Position numbers and translations under genes: made by a program | Part shown: positions 8,295 through 17,156 of the stretch, in pieces | Layout of the letters: each line of letters starts with the position of its first letter | How positions within the stretch are numbered: position 1 is the stretch's first letter | The notes under the pieces: generated by a model | What the model was told of the DNA's origin: nothing | Database searches by the model: none | What the model saw: only the letters and a program-made list of their open reading frames with translations | Source: Kocuria palustris | Lineage (GTDB): Bacteria > Actinomycetota > Actinomycetes > Actinomycetales > Micrococcaceae | Direction: 5' to 3' | Length of the DNA stretch: 64,000 nt | Assembly: GCF_016907795.1 (NCBI RefSeq) | Contig: NZ_JAFBCR010000001.1 | Span: 2,170,001 to 2,234,000 of the forward strand

Positions 8295-10105
8295 CGGGCG
8301 GCCTCCGCTTCCGTGTCGGCCGAGGGATCCTCGGGACTGAGCTGGGAGTCCACGATCTCCCGGTAGGTGGCCGAGGACTCAAGCAGCTCGGCGTGGGTGC
8401 CGCGGGCGGTGATCCGGCCGTCGTCGAGCACGAGGATCTGATCGGCATCGAGCACGGTGGCCACGCGCTGGGCGACCACGATCTGGGTGACGTCGCGGGT
8501 CACGGGACGCAGCGCCGCCCGCAGCGCGGCATCCGTGGTGACGTCCAGGGCCGAGAACGAGTCGTCGAACAGGTGGACCACGGGATCCGCGATCAGCGCC
8601 CGTGCGATGGACAGGCGCTGGCGCTGCCCGCCCGAGACGGTCGTTCCGCCCTGGGACACGTTCGTCTCGAGCTGCTCGGGCATCCGGCGCACGAAATCGG
8701 CGGCCTGCGCGGTCTCCAGGGCCTCCCACAGCTGCTCGTCGGTGGCCTCGGGGCGCCCGAAGCGCAGGTTGGAGGCGATCGTCCCGGAGAACAGGTAGGG
8801 CTTCTGCGGCACGAGCGCCACGCGGCGCACGATCTCGCTGCGGGCCAGGCGCGAGGTCTCCGCCCCGTCGAGCAGGACCTGCCCGTGCGTGGGGTCGTCC
8901 AGGCGCGGGATGAGGTGCAGCAGCGTGGTCTTCCCGGCGCCCGTGGAGCCGATGATCGCGGTGGTGGTGCCCGGGCGGGCCGTGAAGCTGATGCCCTCCA
9001 GCACCGGGGCCTCCGCGCCGGGGTAGGAGTAGGAGACGTCCCGGAACTCGACGACGCCCTCGAGGCGCTGCGGGGCCTGCGGCTGCAGCGGTTCGTGGAG
9101 GCTCGTCTCCGTGCGCAGGACCTCTCCGATGCGCTCGGCGCTGACCATGGCCCGGGGGACCATCATCATCATGAACACGCCCATCATCAGGGCCATGAGG
9201 ATCTGCAGCAGGTACTGCGTGAACGCCGTCATCTGCCCGACCTCGAGCAGCCCCTCATCCACGCGGTGGCCGCCGAACCACAGCACCGCGGCGGTGGCCA
9301 GGTGCAGGATCATCATGATCAGGGGGAACATCAGCACGAACAGCTGCCCGATGCGCAGGGAGATCCCGGAGAGCTCGTCGTTCACACCGGCGAAGCGCTG
9401 GCGCTCGTGATCCTCGCGCACGAAGGCCCGCACCACGCGCATGCCGACCACCTGCTCGCGCAGCACGCCGTTGATGTCGTCGATCCGGCCCTGCATGGAG
9501 CGGAACAGGGGCATGAGCCTGCGCATGATCAGCAGCAGCAGCACCACGAGCAGCGGGATCGCGACCCAGACCAGCCAGGACAGGCCGGGGTCCGTGCGCA
9601 GGGCCATGGCCAGGCCGCCGATGCTCATCAGCGGCGCGGTGATCATCATGGTCAGGCCCATCAGGGTCAGCATCTGGATCTGCTGGACGTCGTTCGTCCC
9701 GCGCGTGATCAGCGACGGTGTGCCGAAGCGGTCCATCTCGCGCCCGGAGAAGCGGGCGACCCGGCGCTGGACGGCGTGGCGCAGGTCGCGTCCGGTGCCC
9801 ATGGCCACGCGCGCGCCGCAGTACACGGCCGCCACGGCAGTCACTGCCTGCAGCAGCGTCACACCGAGCATGACCAGACCCGTGGAGACGATCACCCCGG
9901 TGCGGCCCTGGGCCACCCCGCCGTCGATGATGCGCGCGTTGAGCGCGGGCAGCAGGAGGATCGTCATGGTCGCGGCCAGCTGCAGGACGACCGTTCCCAG
10001 GATCCAGCCGGGGTAGCGGCCCGCGTAGTCGCGGATCAGGCGCAGGAGCAAGCGGTGCCTCCAAGGGGGCGGACGAGGGGCGCAGGGGATGGGCGCGTCC
10101 GTCAT
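8291..10105 (-). CDS. ABC exporter half-transporter with degenerate ATP site (TM287-like)
   Basis: A 604-residue ABC exporter subunit with six membrane helices (about 35-330) and an ATPase domain. Walker A GSTGAGKT (386-393) and signature SGGQR (491-495) are canonical. The Walker B glutamate is replaced by aspartate (HLFDD, D515), and the switch histidine by glutamine (VAQR, Q546). This is the degenerate-site partner known from heterodimers such as TM287/288 and TAP. The ATG at 10105 is chosen because the family N-terminus begins soon after; the open frame continues upstream through a GC-rich region that looks noncoding. It is divergent from the DeoR-type regulator. Confidence 0.9.
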   Translation of the reverse strand: MTDAPIPCAPRPPPWRHRLLLRLIRDYAGRYPGWILGTVVLQLAATMTILLLPALNARIIDGGVAQGRTGVIVSTGLVMLGVTLLQAVTAVAAVYCGARVAMGTGRDLRHAVQRRVARFSGREMDRFGTPSLITRGTNDVQQIQMLTLMGLTMMITAPLMSIGGLAMALRTDPGLSWLVWVAIPLLVVLLLLIMRRLMPLFRSMQGRIDDINGVLREQVVGMRVVRAFVREDHERQRFAGVNDELSGISLRIGQLFVLMFPLIMMILHLATAAVLWFGGHRVDEGLLEVGQMTAFTQYLLQILMALMMGVFMMMMVPRAMVSAERIGEVLRTETSLHEPLQPQAPQRLEGVVEFRDVSYSYPGAEAPVLEGISFTARPGTTTAIIGSTGAGKTTLLHLIPRLDDPTHGQVLLDGAETSRLARSEIVRRVALVPQKPYLFSGTIASNLRFGRPEATDEQLWEALETAQAADFVRRMPEQLETNVSQGGTTVSGGQRQRLSIARALIADPVVHLFDDSFSALDVTTDAALRAALRPVTRDVTQIVVAQRVATVLDADQILVLDDGRITARGTHAELLESSATYREIVDSQLSPEDPSADTEAEAAR

Positions 10106-10187
10106 CGATGACGGGGTGCGCGGAAGGGGCAGGGGCCCGGAAGCCGGGCCCGGCCGGAGACAGGATAGACCTTCGGACAGGGAGGCT

Positions 10188-10202
10188 CCCGATAGTCTCG
10201 GG
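10188..10202. promoter_or_regulatory. Palindrome over a possible -10 box before the DeoR-type gene
   Basis: CCCGA-TAGTC-TCGGG overlaps a TAGTCT box (10193-10198) about 108 nt before the DeoR-type start and faces the ABC exporter promoter region. It could be an operator for the regulator; this is inference from position and symmetry. Confidence 0.35.
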
Positions 10203-10305
10203 GGCGACGCCCCGGGTCGCAGCGGCCCTGTCTCGGCTGCCGCGAAAGGACCGCGCACCGAGGAGGGGGCGAGGCACGGACTCGGGTCCCAGGAGGAATC
10301 GGCAC

Positions 10306-11094
10306 ATGTTCGCACAGGAGCGGCAGGCGGAGATCGCCGAGCTGGTCAGCACATCCCGTCGGGTCAGCGGCGCCGACCTGTCCCGGCGATTCGATGTGGC
10401 CATGGAGACCGTGCGCCGGGATCTGGCCGCGCTCGAGGCCGCGGGCAGGCTGCGTCGAGTGCACGGCGGGGCGGTCTCCCTCGACCGGCCGGCCTCCGTC
10501 GAGGCAGCGATCGCAGGGCGCGAGGCGCCGAAGTCCCCGGCCAAGCGGCGCATCGCCGCGGCTGCCGTGCGCCTGCTCGAGGCCGAGGGCGCGGTCACCG
10601 TCGTCCTGGATGCGGGCACCACGGTGGAGGCGGTGGCCGATGAGCTCGCGAACTGGCGGTCCGATGACTCCGAGCAGCCGCTGCAGGTGCTGACCCACGC
10701 GCTGCACGTGGCCGGGCGGCTGGCCGATCACCCGGACATCGAGCTCGACATGGTCGGCGGCGCTGTGCGCAAGCTCACCTGGGCGGCCGCCGGAGCCCGC
10801 ACCGCCGGGCACTACTCCGACCACCGGGTGGACCTGGCGATCCTGGGCTGCTCGGGGGTCTCGGAGGGCTTCGGATTCTCCACGCCGCACGCGCCAGAGG
10901 CCGCGGTCAAGGCGGCGATCGCAGGGGCCGCCCGCCGGGTGGTCGTGGTCTGCGACGCCGAGAAGCACGGCCACGAGACGTTCTCGCGCTACGCCCATCT
11001 GAGCGAGATCGACGTCATGATCACCGACGCCGAGCCGCCGTCAGGGCTCGCCCGCGCCCTGGAGCGCGCCGGTGTGGAGGTCGTCATCGCCTGA
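10306..11094 (+). CDS. DeoR/GlpR-family transcriptional regulator
   Basis: A 262-residue DeoR-family repressor. Residues 1-60 form the winged helix: MFAQERQAEIAELV, then SGADLSRRFDVAMETVRRDL, which is the PROSITE-type DeoR signature region, then RRVHGGAV. The C-terminal sensor domain (DeoRC) carries VTVVLDAGTTVEAVADEL near 96, MVGGAVRK near 146, and the conserved end (VVVVCDAEKHGHETFSRYAHLSEIDVMITD). DeoR sensors bind sugar phosphates. No sugar phosphotransferase or kinase gene is adjacent, and the divergent neighbour is an ABC exporter, so the target is open. The ATG start has AGGAGG 9 nt upstream. Confidence 0.9.
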   Translation: MFAQERQAEIAELVSTSRRVSGADLSRRFDVAMETVRRDLAALEAAGRLRRVHGGAVSLDRPASVEAAIAGREAPKSPAKRRIAAAAVRLLEAEGAVTVVLDAGTTVEAVADELANWRSDDSEQPLQVLTHALHVAGRLADHPDIELDMVGGAVRKLTWAAAGARTAGHYSDHRVDLAILGCSGVSEGFGFSTPHAPEAAVKAAIAGAARRVVVVCDAEKHGHETFSRYAHLSEIDVMITDAEPPSGLARALERAGVEVVIA

Positions 11095-11139
11095 AGGACG
11101 CGCAGGGGCGGTGCCGGGGTCCGAGCAGGGATCACCCGG

Positions 11140-11145
11140 TACGGT
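11140..11145 (+). promoter_or_regulatory. -10 box for the FemABX gene
   Basis: TACGGT lies about 120 nt before the GTG start, implying a leader of roughly 110 nt. Confidence 0.35.
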
Positions 11146-11265
11146 GGGAGGCCGAGACCCCTGTCCGCGAGCCCGGGCGGCGCGGGCCTGCTGTCGGCCC
11201 CCGTCCCGTCCTCGCCGAGACAGCCCCCGAGCGATCGTCCCGGGGCATGACCCGAAAGGAGCACC

Positions 11266-12348
11266 GTGCGCGCTTTCACCGCACGCTTCGCCACGACCCA
11301 GGAGATCGACGCCTGGGATGAGCATGTGCAGTCCAACCCGCGCGGAGGGGACCTGCTGCAGGCGTCCTCGTACGCCGACGTCAAGAAGGATCACGGCTGG
11401 CGGCCCGTGCACCTGGTCCACGAGCCGCGCGACGGATCGCAGCCGGTGTTCACGCTCGTGCTGGAGAAGGTCGTTCCGGGGCTGGGCACCCTCTGGTACA
11501 TGGCCAAGGGCCCGTCGGTCGAGGCCGGCGAGGACCTGGTCGGCTTCGCCGAGGCTACGGAGGAGCTGATCCGCCGCAAGCGCCTGGGCGTCTTCATGGT
11601 CAAGATGGAGCCGGTGCTGCTGGATGACCCCGAGCTCACGTCCACCCTGGAGGACGCCGGCCTGGTGCATTCCTTCCCGATCCAGTCCAACGACTCGACC
11701 GCGCTGCTGGACACCGACCGCAGCGAGGACGAGGTCTTCAAGGCCCTGCACTCCCGCGGCCGCAACGCGGTGCGCCGCGCGATCCGGGAGGAGGCGCGCG
11801 TCGAGCGCGTGCCCGTCACGGAGGAGAACATGCAGGCCATGTTCGGGCTGATGCAGACCATCGGACAGGGCCACGCCAGCGTCATGCTGCGTCCGTACGA
11901 GTACTACCAGCGGTTCTGGACGAACTTCGACCAGGCCGGGCAGGGACGCCTGTACTTCGCCTACGAGGACGGCGAGCCCTCCGTCGGCGCCTTCGTGGTG
12001 GCCTTCGGGAGGCACGGCTTCTACAAGGACGGCGGGTCGAAGCCCCGGCGCAAGCAGTACGGCGATTCGCACCTGGTGCAGTGGACCGCGCTGACGGATC
12101 TCATGAAGGACCACGGGATCATCGACTACGACTTCGTGGGCACCCCGCCCAAGGACCGGGTCAAGGACAAGGAGCACCCGTTCCACGGGCTGGGGCTGTT
12201 CAAGACGTCGTTCACCAAGACCGTCATCGACTACACCGGCGTGTGGGATCAGCAGATCTCCCCCTGCCGGGCCCGCCTGTGGAACACCGTGATCGAGAAG
12301 GTCATGCGACGGCTGTGGGTCCGCTCCCGCAACGAGGCGTTCTACTGA
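11266..12348 (+). CDS. FemABX-family aminoacyltransferase (peptidoglycan bridge)
   Basis: A 360-residue protein of the FemX/FmhB/MurM family. These enzymes transfer an amino acid from aminoacyl-tRNA to the stem peptide of lipid II on the cytoplasmic side. Typical segments are GGDLLQASSYADVKKDHGW near 27 and the first GNAT half. Others are the SRGRNAVRRAIREEARVERV block near 163, FYKDGGSKPRRKQYGDSHLVQW near 250 and IIDYDFVGTPP near 287. The family helical arm is not obvious. Many Micrococcales have interpeptide bridges made by such enzymes. The GTG start follows GAAAGGAG. Confidence 0.85.
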   Translation: MRAFTARFATTQEIDAWDEHVQSNPRGGDLLQASSYADVKKDHGWRPVHLVHEPRDGSQPVFTLVLEKVVPGLGTLWYMAKGPSVEAGEDLVGFAEATEELIRRKRLGVFMVKMEPVLLDDPELTSTLEDAGLVHSFPIQSNDSTALLDTDRSEDEVFKALHSRGRNAVRRAIREEARVERVPVTEENMQAMFGLMQTIGQGHASVMLRPYEYYQRFWTNFDQAGQGRLYFAYEDGEPSVGAFVVAFGRHGFYKDGGSKPRRKQYGDSHLVQWTALTDLMKDHGIIDYDFVGTPPKDRVKDKEHPFHGLGLFKTSFTKTVIDYTGVWDQQISPCRARLWNTVIEKVMRRLWVRSRNEAFY

Positions 12349-12389
12349 GCCGACGACCGGCCCCCTGCCCGGCCTGCCCGGGTGCCCGT

Positions 12390-12419
12390 GCCGGATGACG
12401 CCGCACGGCGGCATCCGGC
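12390..12419 (+). terminator. Hairpin after the FemABX gene
   Basis: A 14-bp stem with one mismatch (12390-12403 with 12406-12419) lies 42 nt after the stop codon. Confidence 0.55.
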
Positions 12420-12458
12420 CCGATGCATGTCGGAACACACCATGGAGGAGAGTCCGCG

Positions 12459-14447
12459 GTGCCCCCAGCCACGCTCACCGGTTCCCTGACCAGCCTGACG
12501 GACGCATCCGAGCCGTCGGCTCTGCAGCCCTTCGGCCAGGAGGTCCGCCCCGGCTCCTATCCGAGCTCGGGATGGACGGACCTCGAGCAGCTGCCCGCGG
12601 ATCCCTTCGGGCCGGACGCCCAGCTGAGCCTGCATCAGTTGCTCAGCGACGACGACCTGGCGCCGATCCGGGCCACCGAGGCCCAGGCCGGACGCGCCCA
12701 GGCCCTGGCGGACGGTCAGCTCGGCGATGTGCTGGCACCGCGCGTCGAGGCGCTTCCAGTGCTCACGACCGAGGCCATCGAGCGCGACCGGCTGCAGCGG
12801 CAGTCGCCCGCCCAGACCGTCCCGATCGCCACGACGAGCCGTCGGCGCGCCTCACAGGAGTCCACGGGCCCGGTCTCGCGCCCGGACACCTCGATGCTGC
12901 CGGCCGTCGAGCCGACGGGTCTCGGCAGCCAGCCGACCACGCAGATGCAGACGGCGGCCTACCCGTCGTCGAGCTCCGCAGCGACGGCACCGCAGCCGCG
13001 GCGCTCGCGTCGCGTGCTCGAGTCGATCATGAAGCGCGACGCAGGGATGACCGCCGCCATGCCCATGGTCGAGCGGCTCACGGCCAGCCCGTTCGCGGGC
13101 CTGCGCCGGTACGCGAGCTCGGATGACCGAGAGGCCCGGCGCACCCTGAATTTCGCCCTGCGCCTGGCGGAGACGATGTTCCACTACGGCGCCGACGCAC
13201 TGGACGTCGAGAACGCGGTCGTGGCCGTGTGCGCGACCTACGGCGTGGAGAACATCGAGGTCGACATCACCAACCAGTCGGTCACGATCAACTACGTCGC
13301 AGACGTCTCCGGCCTCGATGCCTCCGCGACCCGCGAGGACGTGTTCAACCACGCCGACACCACGAGCCACACCGTCATGCGCGTGGTGCGCTCGTCGTCG
13401 GACAACTACTCCGGTCTGGCGGACACGCACCGGCTGGTCACGGAGATCAGCCGAGGGAGGATGTCGCGCGAGGAGGCCCGCGAGCGGCTCCAGGCCATCA
13501 ACTCCCGGCCCAAGCCCTACCCCAACTGGGTGGTCTCCCTGGCCACCATGGCTGCGGCATTCGCCATCACCCTGGGCATCGGCGGCGGCCTCACGGGCGC
13601 CACGATCTCGATGCTCTCGGCCGGCATGGTGGGCAAGATCGGGGCCGTGATGGGCCGACGCCGCGTGCCGGAGTTCTTCACCATGGTGGTCTCGGCCTTC
13701 GTCATCACCGTCATGGCGCTGCTGGGCTCCCAGATCGGCATCGAGATGTCGCCCCCGAAGGTGATCGCGGCCGGTCTGATCATGCTGATGCCCACCACCA
13801 GGTTCATGTCGACCATGCACGACGCGATCTCGGGCTTCCCCGTCACGGCCGCAGGGCGCGCGCTGTCCACGGGCATGGCCTTCGCAGGGATCGTCGCGGG
13901 GATCTACACGGGCATCGCGGTCATGGGGCTGATGGGCCAGGGAGGGCTGGACATCTCCCAGACGCAGTTCGAGCCGGCGGCGCCCTACTTCAACATCATC
14001 TGCATGACGCTGGCAGCCGGGCTGATCGCGATCAGCCTGCAGGCCTCGGCGCGGCACCTGCTGCCCGCCATGGTCGCCGGGCTCGGTGGCCTGCTGGCCT
14101 ATCACCTGGTGGGGTGGGTCGGACTCGACGCGCGCCTGCAGGTGGTCTTCGGGGCCACGATGACGGGCGTGATCGGCGCCTACATCGCCGGGCGGCACCG
14201 CATCCCGTCCCTGGTGCTCGCGGTGCCGGGCATGACGTTCCTGCTGCCCGGGCTGTCGTTCTTCCGCGGCATGTACGCAGTGACGATCGAGGCCGAGACC
14301 ACGGGCCACGGCGTCGTGTCGCTGGTGACGGCCATGACCACGATCCTGTCGATGGCCGCCGGGCTGGTCCTGGGCCAGCTGCTGATGCGCCCGTTCGTGC
14401 TCTCGGAGGACGCCCGGATCGGCATGCGCCGCAACCGCCGCCGCTGA
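12459..14447 (+). CDS. ThrE-type threonine/serine exporter with long N-terminal tail
   Basis: A 662-residue protein. Residues from about 230 match the ThrE N-terminal domain (LNFALRLAETMFHYGADALDVENAV, then GVENIEVDITNQSVTINYV), followed by about ten membrane helices covering the ThrE and ThrE_2 (DUF1212/DUF3815) regions. Corynebacterium ThrE exports threonine and serine using the proton gradient. The first 225 residues have low complexity, rich in Ser, Thr, Pro, Ala and Gln, unusually long for the family. The start is GTG 12459 because GGAGGAG lies 8 nt upstream; an ATG at 12423 is in frame but has no ribosome binding site. A terminator follows. Confidence 0.85.
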   Translation: MPPATLTGSLTSLTDASEPSALQPFGQEVRPGSYPSSGWTDLEQLPADPFGPDAQLSLHQLLSDDDLAPIRATEAQAGRAQALADGQLGDVLAPRVEALPVLTTEAIERDRLQRQSPAQTVPIATTSRRRASQESTGPVSRPDTSMLPAVEPTGLGSQPTTQMQTAAYPSSSSAATAPQPRRSRRVLESIMKRDAGMTAAMPMVERLTASPFAGLRRYASSDDREARRTLNFALRLAETMFHYGADALDVENAVVAVCATYGVENIEVDITNQSVTINYVADVSGLDASATREDVFNHADTTSHTVMRVVRSSSDNYSGLADTHRLVTEISRGRMSREEARERLQAINSRPKPYPNWVVSLATMAAAFAITLGIGGGLTGATISMLSAGMVGKIGAVMGRRRVPEFFTMVVSAFVITVMALLGSQIGIEMSPPKVIAAGLIMLMPTTRFMSTMHDAISGFPVTAAGRALSTGMAFAGIVAGIYTGIAVMGLMGQGGLDISQTQFEPAAPYFNIICMTLAAGLIAISLQASARHLLPAMVAGLGGLLAYHLVGWVGLDARLQVVFGATMTGVIGAYIAGRHRIPSLVLAVPGMTFLLPGLSFFRGMYAVTIEAETTGHGVVSLVTAMTTILSMAAGLVLGQLLMRPFVLSEDARIGMRRNRRR

Positions 14448-14468
14448 CCGACCCCGCCTGCGCAGACG

Positions 14469-14512
14469 ACGACGGCCGCGCACCCTCGCATGAGCAGGTG
14501 CGCGGCCGTCGT
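14469..14512. terminator. Bidirectional terminator
   Basis: A perfect 16-bp stem (14469-14484 with 14497-14512) with a 12-nt loop sits between the convergent ThrE-type and siderophore-interacting genes. Confidence 0.8.
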
Positions 14513-14532
14513 GCTGTGCGAGGGGAAGGGGA

Positions 14533-15381
14533 TCAGACCTTGCCGACCGGGGTCTTCTTCTCGGCCTGGAAGGCGTCCTCGTCGCGGCCGCGGGCCCAGT
14601 AGCCCGACAGCGAGACCTGCGCCCGGTCCAGGCCGTGCTCCTCGAACAGGACGGGTCGGAGGGCCTTCATGGCCTCGCGCTCGCCGTGGGCGAAGACCTG
14701 GATGCCGTCCGTCGTGCCGGGCCACTGCGCCGTGCGCGCGGCCTCGACCAGGGCGGGGAAGCCGGCGGGGGCCTCGGCGCGGTGGATCCAGCGCAGGCTC
14801 CAGCCCGAGGGCACCTGGATGTCCAGGTGGTGATCGGCGTCCTGGACCTCGAGCAGGATCTCTCCGCGGGCGTCCTCCGGCATGGCCTCGACGTTGGCGA
14901 GCACCGCGGGGATCGCGGCCTCGTCGCCGAGCATGAGGCTCCAGGAGGCCTGTGGGTCGGGGATCCACTTGCCGCCGGGACCCACAGCGACGATCGTGTC
15001 GCCGGGCTGCGCTCCGGCCGCCCACGGCCCGGCCCAGCCGGAGTCGCCGTGCAGCGCGACGTCGATCCACAGCTGCCCGGCCTCGAGGTCCACGTGGCGC
15101 AGCGTCATGTGCCGGGTCACGGGAAGGTGCTCGCGCGGAAGCGTCTCGCGCAGGCTCCAGTAGTCGGGATGATCTCCCAGGCCCAGCTCGGGATCGAAGA
15201 ACACGAGCTTGCAGTACTTCTCCGGCGGCTCGATGTCCCGGAAGGAGCTCGGATCGCCGATCGAGGCCACGATGCGCACCATCGACGGGGAGAGCTCCAG
15301 GCGCTGCACGACGGTCAGGTCGATCTGCGCCTTCGGCGGCTTTGCGGGAGCGGGCTGGTGCTGGGCGGGGTCGTCAGTCAT
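14533..15381 (-). CDS. Siderophore-interacting protein (ferric-siderophore reductase type)
   Basis: A 282-residue member of the SIP/ViuB family, NAD(P)H:flavin oxidoreductases that release iron from ferric siderophores in the cytoplasm. The FAD-binding half (about 20-140) and the SIP C-terminal half (LMLGDEAAIPAVLANVEAMP, then IQVFAHGEREAMKALRPVL and the terminal SGYWARGRDEDAF) are clear. The usual FAD motif RxYTxR reads RHMTLR, with methionine in the tyrosine position. The ATG at 15381 is used; an in-frame GTG at 15390 overlaps the ung stop (GTGA) and is an alternative. No siderophore uptake genes lie beside it. Confidence 0.85.
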   Translation of the reverse strand: MTDDPAQHQPAPAKPPKAQIDLTVVQRLELSPSMVRIVASIGDPSSFRDIEPPEKYCKLVFFDPELGLGDHPDYWSLRETLPREHLPVTRHMTLRHVDLEAGQLWIDVALHGDSGWAGPWAAGAQPGDTIVAVGPGGKWIPDPQASWSLMLGDEAAIPAVLANVEAMPEDARGEILLEVQDADHHLDIQVPSGWSLRWIHRAEAPAGFPALVEAARTAQWPGTTDGIQVFAHGEREAMKALRPVLFEEHGLDRAQVSLSGYWARGRDEDAFQAEKKTPVGKV

Positions 15382-15386
15382 GAGGC

Positions 15387-16082
15387 TCACCTTACCGACC
15401 AGTCGATCGGAGCCGCCCCCTGCTCCTCGAGCAGACGGTTGACCTGGGAGAACGGCCGCGAACCGAAGAAGCCGCGGGAGGCGGACAGGGGAGAGGGGTG
15501 CGTGGACTCCACGGTCGGGGCCGGGGCGAGCCAGGGGGCGCACTGGCGTGCGGGGCGTCCCCACAGCAGGCCCACGAGCGGGCCGCCGCGGGCCGCCAGG
15601 GCCCGGACCGCGCATTCGGTGACGGCCTCCCACCCCTTGCCGTGGTGGGAGGCAGGCACTCCGTCGCGCACCGTGAGGCACCTGTTGAGCAGCATGACAC
15701 CCTGGCGGCTCCATGCGCTGAGGTCCCCGTTCTCGGCCGGGGCGATCCCCAGGTCGTCGTGCAGCTCGCGGTAGATGTTCTGCAGGGACCGCGGCAGGGG
15801 GCGGACGTCCGGACGCACCGAGAACGACAGCCCCATGGCGTGGCCCGGGGTGGGGTACGGGTCCTGGCCCAGGACCAGCACGCGGACCTCGGCCATCGGC
15901 TCCTGGAAGGCCCGCAGGATCTCCGGGCCCGGCGGGAAGGTGCGCTGGCCCTGCGCATGCTCCTGGCGCAGGAAGTCGCCCATCCCGTGGATCGCGTCCT
16001 CCACGGGGCGCAGGGCCTCGGCCCAGTCCTCGGCCATGATCTCGGCGAGCTCGGGGCGGTCTGCGGAATCGGTGCTGGTCAT
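15387..16082 (-). CDS. ung: Uracil-DNA glycosylase (family 1)
   Basis: A 231-residue family 1 uracil-DNA glycosylase, which removes uracil from DNA in base excision repair. The water-activating loop GQDPYP is at 72-77 (catalytic D74). LLNRCLTV near 131 and the leucine-loop region HPSPLSA (H195) are also intact. The length is usual. The ATG at 16082 is chosen because a TAGAGT box ends 7 nt before it, as for other leaderless genes here. It is followed within a few bases by the siderophore-interacting gene and is divergent from the SDR gene. Confidence 0.96.
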   Translation of the reverse strand: MTSTDSADRPELAEIMAEDWAEALRPVEDAIHGMGDFLRQEHAQGQRTFPPGPEILRAFQEPMAEVRVLVLGQDPYPTPGHAMGLSFSVRPDVRPLPRSLQNIYRELHDDLGIAPAENGDLSAWSRQGVMLLNRCLTVRDGVPASHHGKGWEAVTECAVRALAARGGPLVGLLWGRPARQCAPWLAPAPTVESTHPSPLSASRGFFGSRPFSQVNRLLEEQGAAPIDWSVR

Positions 16083-16089
16083 GCGGACC

Positions 16090-16095
16090 ACTCTA
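16090..16095 (-). promoter_or_regulatory. -10 box of leaderless ung
   Basis: On the minus strand TAGAGT is followed by 7 nt and then the ung ATG. Confidence 0.55.
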
Positions 16096-16151
16096 GGGAC
16101 CGCCGCCCACGACGCCGGGGGGCGCCCCGCTGCGCTGTCGTGGCCGCGTTC

Positions 16152-16157
16152 TACAGT
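16152..16157 (+). promoter_or_regulatory. -10 box of leaderless SDR gene
   Basis: TACAGT is followed by 6 nt and the ATG at 16164. Confidence 0.6.
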
Positions 16158-16163
16158 GGCGGC

Positions 16164-16871
16164 ATGAGCGAGTCGAGCATGCCCACCGATCAGCGTCCCC
16201 TCGCCCTCGTCACCGGTGCCACCGGCGGCATCGGCCGGGCGGTCGTCGAGTCCCTGGCGGTCGATCACCGGGTCCTGGCCGTGGGCCGCGATGAGCACGC
16301 CCTGGCGCAGCTGCCGGAGGGGGCCGAGCCCGTGCGCGCCGAGCTCACGGACTTCCAGGCCCTGCCCGAGCTCGTGGACGGGCTCGAGCGGCTTGATGTC
16401 CTGGTCCACTGCGCCGCCCTGGGCCACCGGCTCTCGGTCGAGGACTCCCGCCCCCAGGACTGGCAGGCGCAGCTGGAGCTCAACGTCATGGTCCCCGCCG
16501 AGCTGACCCGGCTGGCCCTGCCCGCGCTGCGCCGCGCGCAGGGAACCGTGGTGCTCGTGAACTCCGGCGCCGGCTTCACCGCCAGCGGCGGCAACGCGGT
16601 CTACGCGGCCTCCAAGTTCGCGCTGAGGGCGCTGGCGGACTCGCTGCGCCAGGAGCTCGAACCGGACCTCGTGCGGGTGGCCTCGGTGCACCCCGGCCCC
16701 ACGGACACCGAGATGCTGCGGGGGATCCACGACTCGATCGGGAAGCAGCACCGCCCGGAGGAGTACATCCTCCCCGAGTCGGTGGGCCGGGCCGTGCGTG
16801 CGGTCGTAGATGCCTCCCCGGATGTGCAGCTCACCTCGGTCTCGGTGCGCCCGCGCCAGGAGCAGCGCTGA
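16164..16871 (+). CDS. Short-chain dehydrogenase/reductase
   Basis: A 235-residue classical SDR. The nucleotide-binding motif TGATGGIG is near residue 18. The HCAALG (NAG-type) motif is near 92, the catalytic serine lies in VNSGAGF, and the YAASK catalytic pair is near 150. The PG motif is HPGPTDTEM. The length and the HCAALGH variant fit the DltE/YqjQ-like group; cofactor preference and substrate are unknown. It shares TGATG with the DUF3263 gene downstream, so the two are co-transcribed and coupled. Confidence 0.88.
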   Translation: MSESSMPTDQRPLALVTGATGGIGRAVVESLAVDHRVLAVGRDEHALAQLPEGAEPVRAELTDFQALPELVDGLERLDVLVHCAALGHRLSVEDSRPQDWQAQLELNVMVPAELTRLALPALRRAQGTVVLVNSGAGFTASGGNAVYAASKFALRALADSLRQELEPDLVRVASVHPGPTDTEMLRGIHDSIGKQHRPEEYILPESVGRAVRAVVDASPDVQLTSVSVRPRQEQR

Positions 16872-17095
16872 TGGGCGCGCAGGCGGGGGAGCTGGACGAG
16901 CAGCAGCGGGCGATCCTCGACCTGGAGAAGCGGCGCTTCAAGTACCAGGGGGCCAAGGAGCGGGCCATCGGCGCGCAGCTCGGGATGCCCGTGACGGAGT
17001 ACTACCAGCGGCTCAACGCGCTGCTGGACACGGAGGCCGCCTGGGCGGCCGAGCCCGTCCTGGTGCGGCGGCTGCGCGAGCTGAGGGACTCGTGA
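16871..17095 (+). CDS. DUF3263 protein
   Basis: A 74-residue protein matching DUF3263, a family of small actinobacterial proteins of unknown function. The conserved core runs from [16 protein letters not shown] through the sigma-factor-like helix [16 protein letters not shown] to the C-terminal [10 protein letters not shown]. The middle part looks like a helix-turn-helix of the sigma-70 region 4 kind, which is an inference from pattern only. It overlaps the SDR stop and precedes the LytR_C gene, a neighbourhood I believe is common in actinomycetes. Confidence 0.85.
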   Translation: MGAQAGELDEQQRAILDLEKRRFKYQGAKERAIGAQLGMPVTEYYQRLNALLDTEAAWAAEPVLVRRLRELRDS

Positions 17096-17156
17096 GCGCG
17101 GTCCCGGCGGCTCGTCGCGGCGCATGAACGGGCTCCCGGATGGAAGGATGGCGCGC

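Noticed and set aside
12423-12458. ATG 12423 as start of the ThrE-type gene
   Set aside because: It lacks a ribosome-binding site, while GTG 12459 has GGAGGAG 8 nt upstream.
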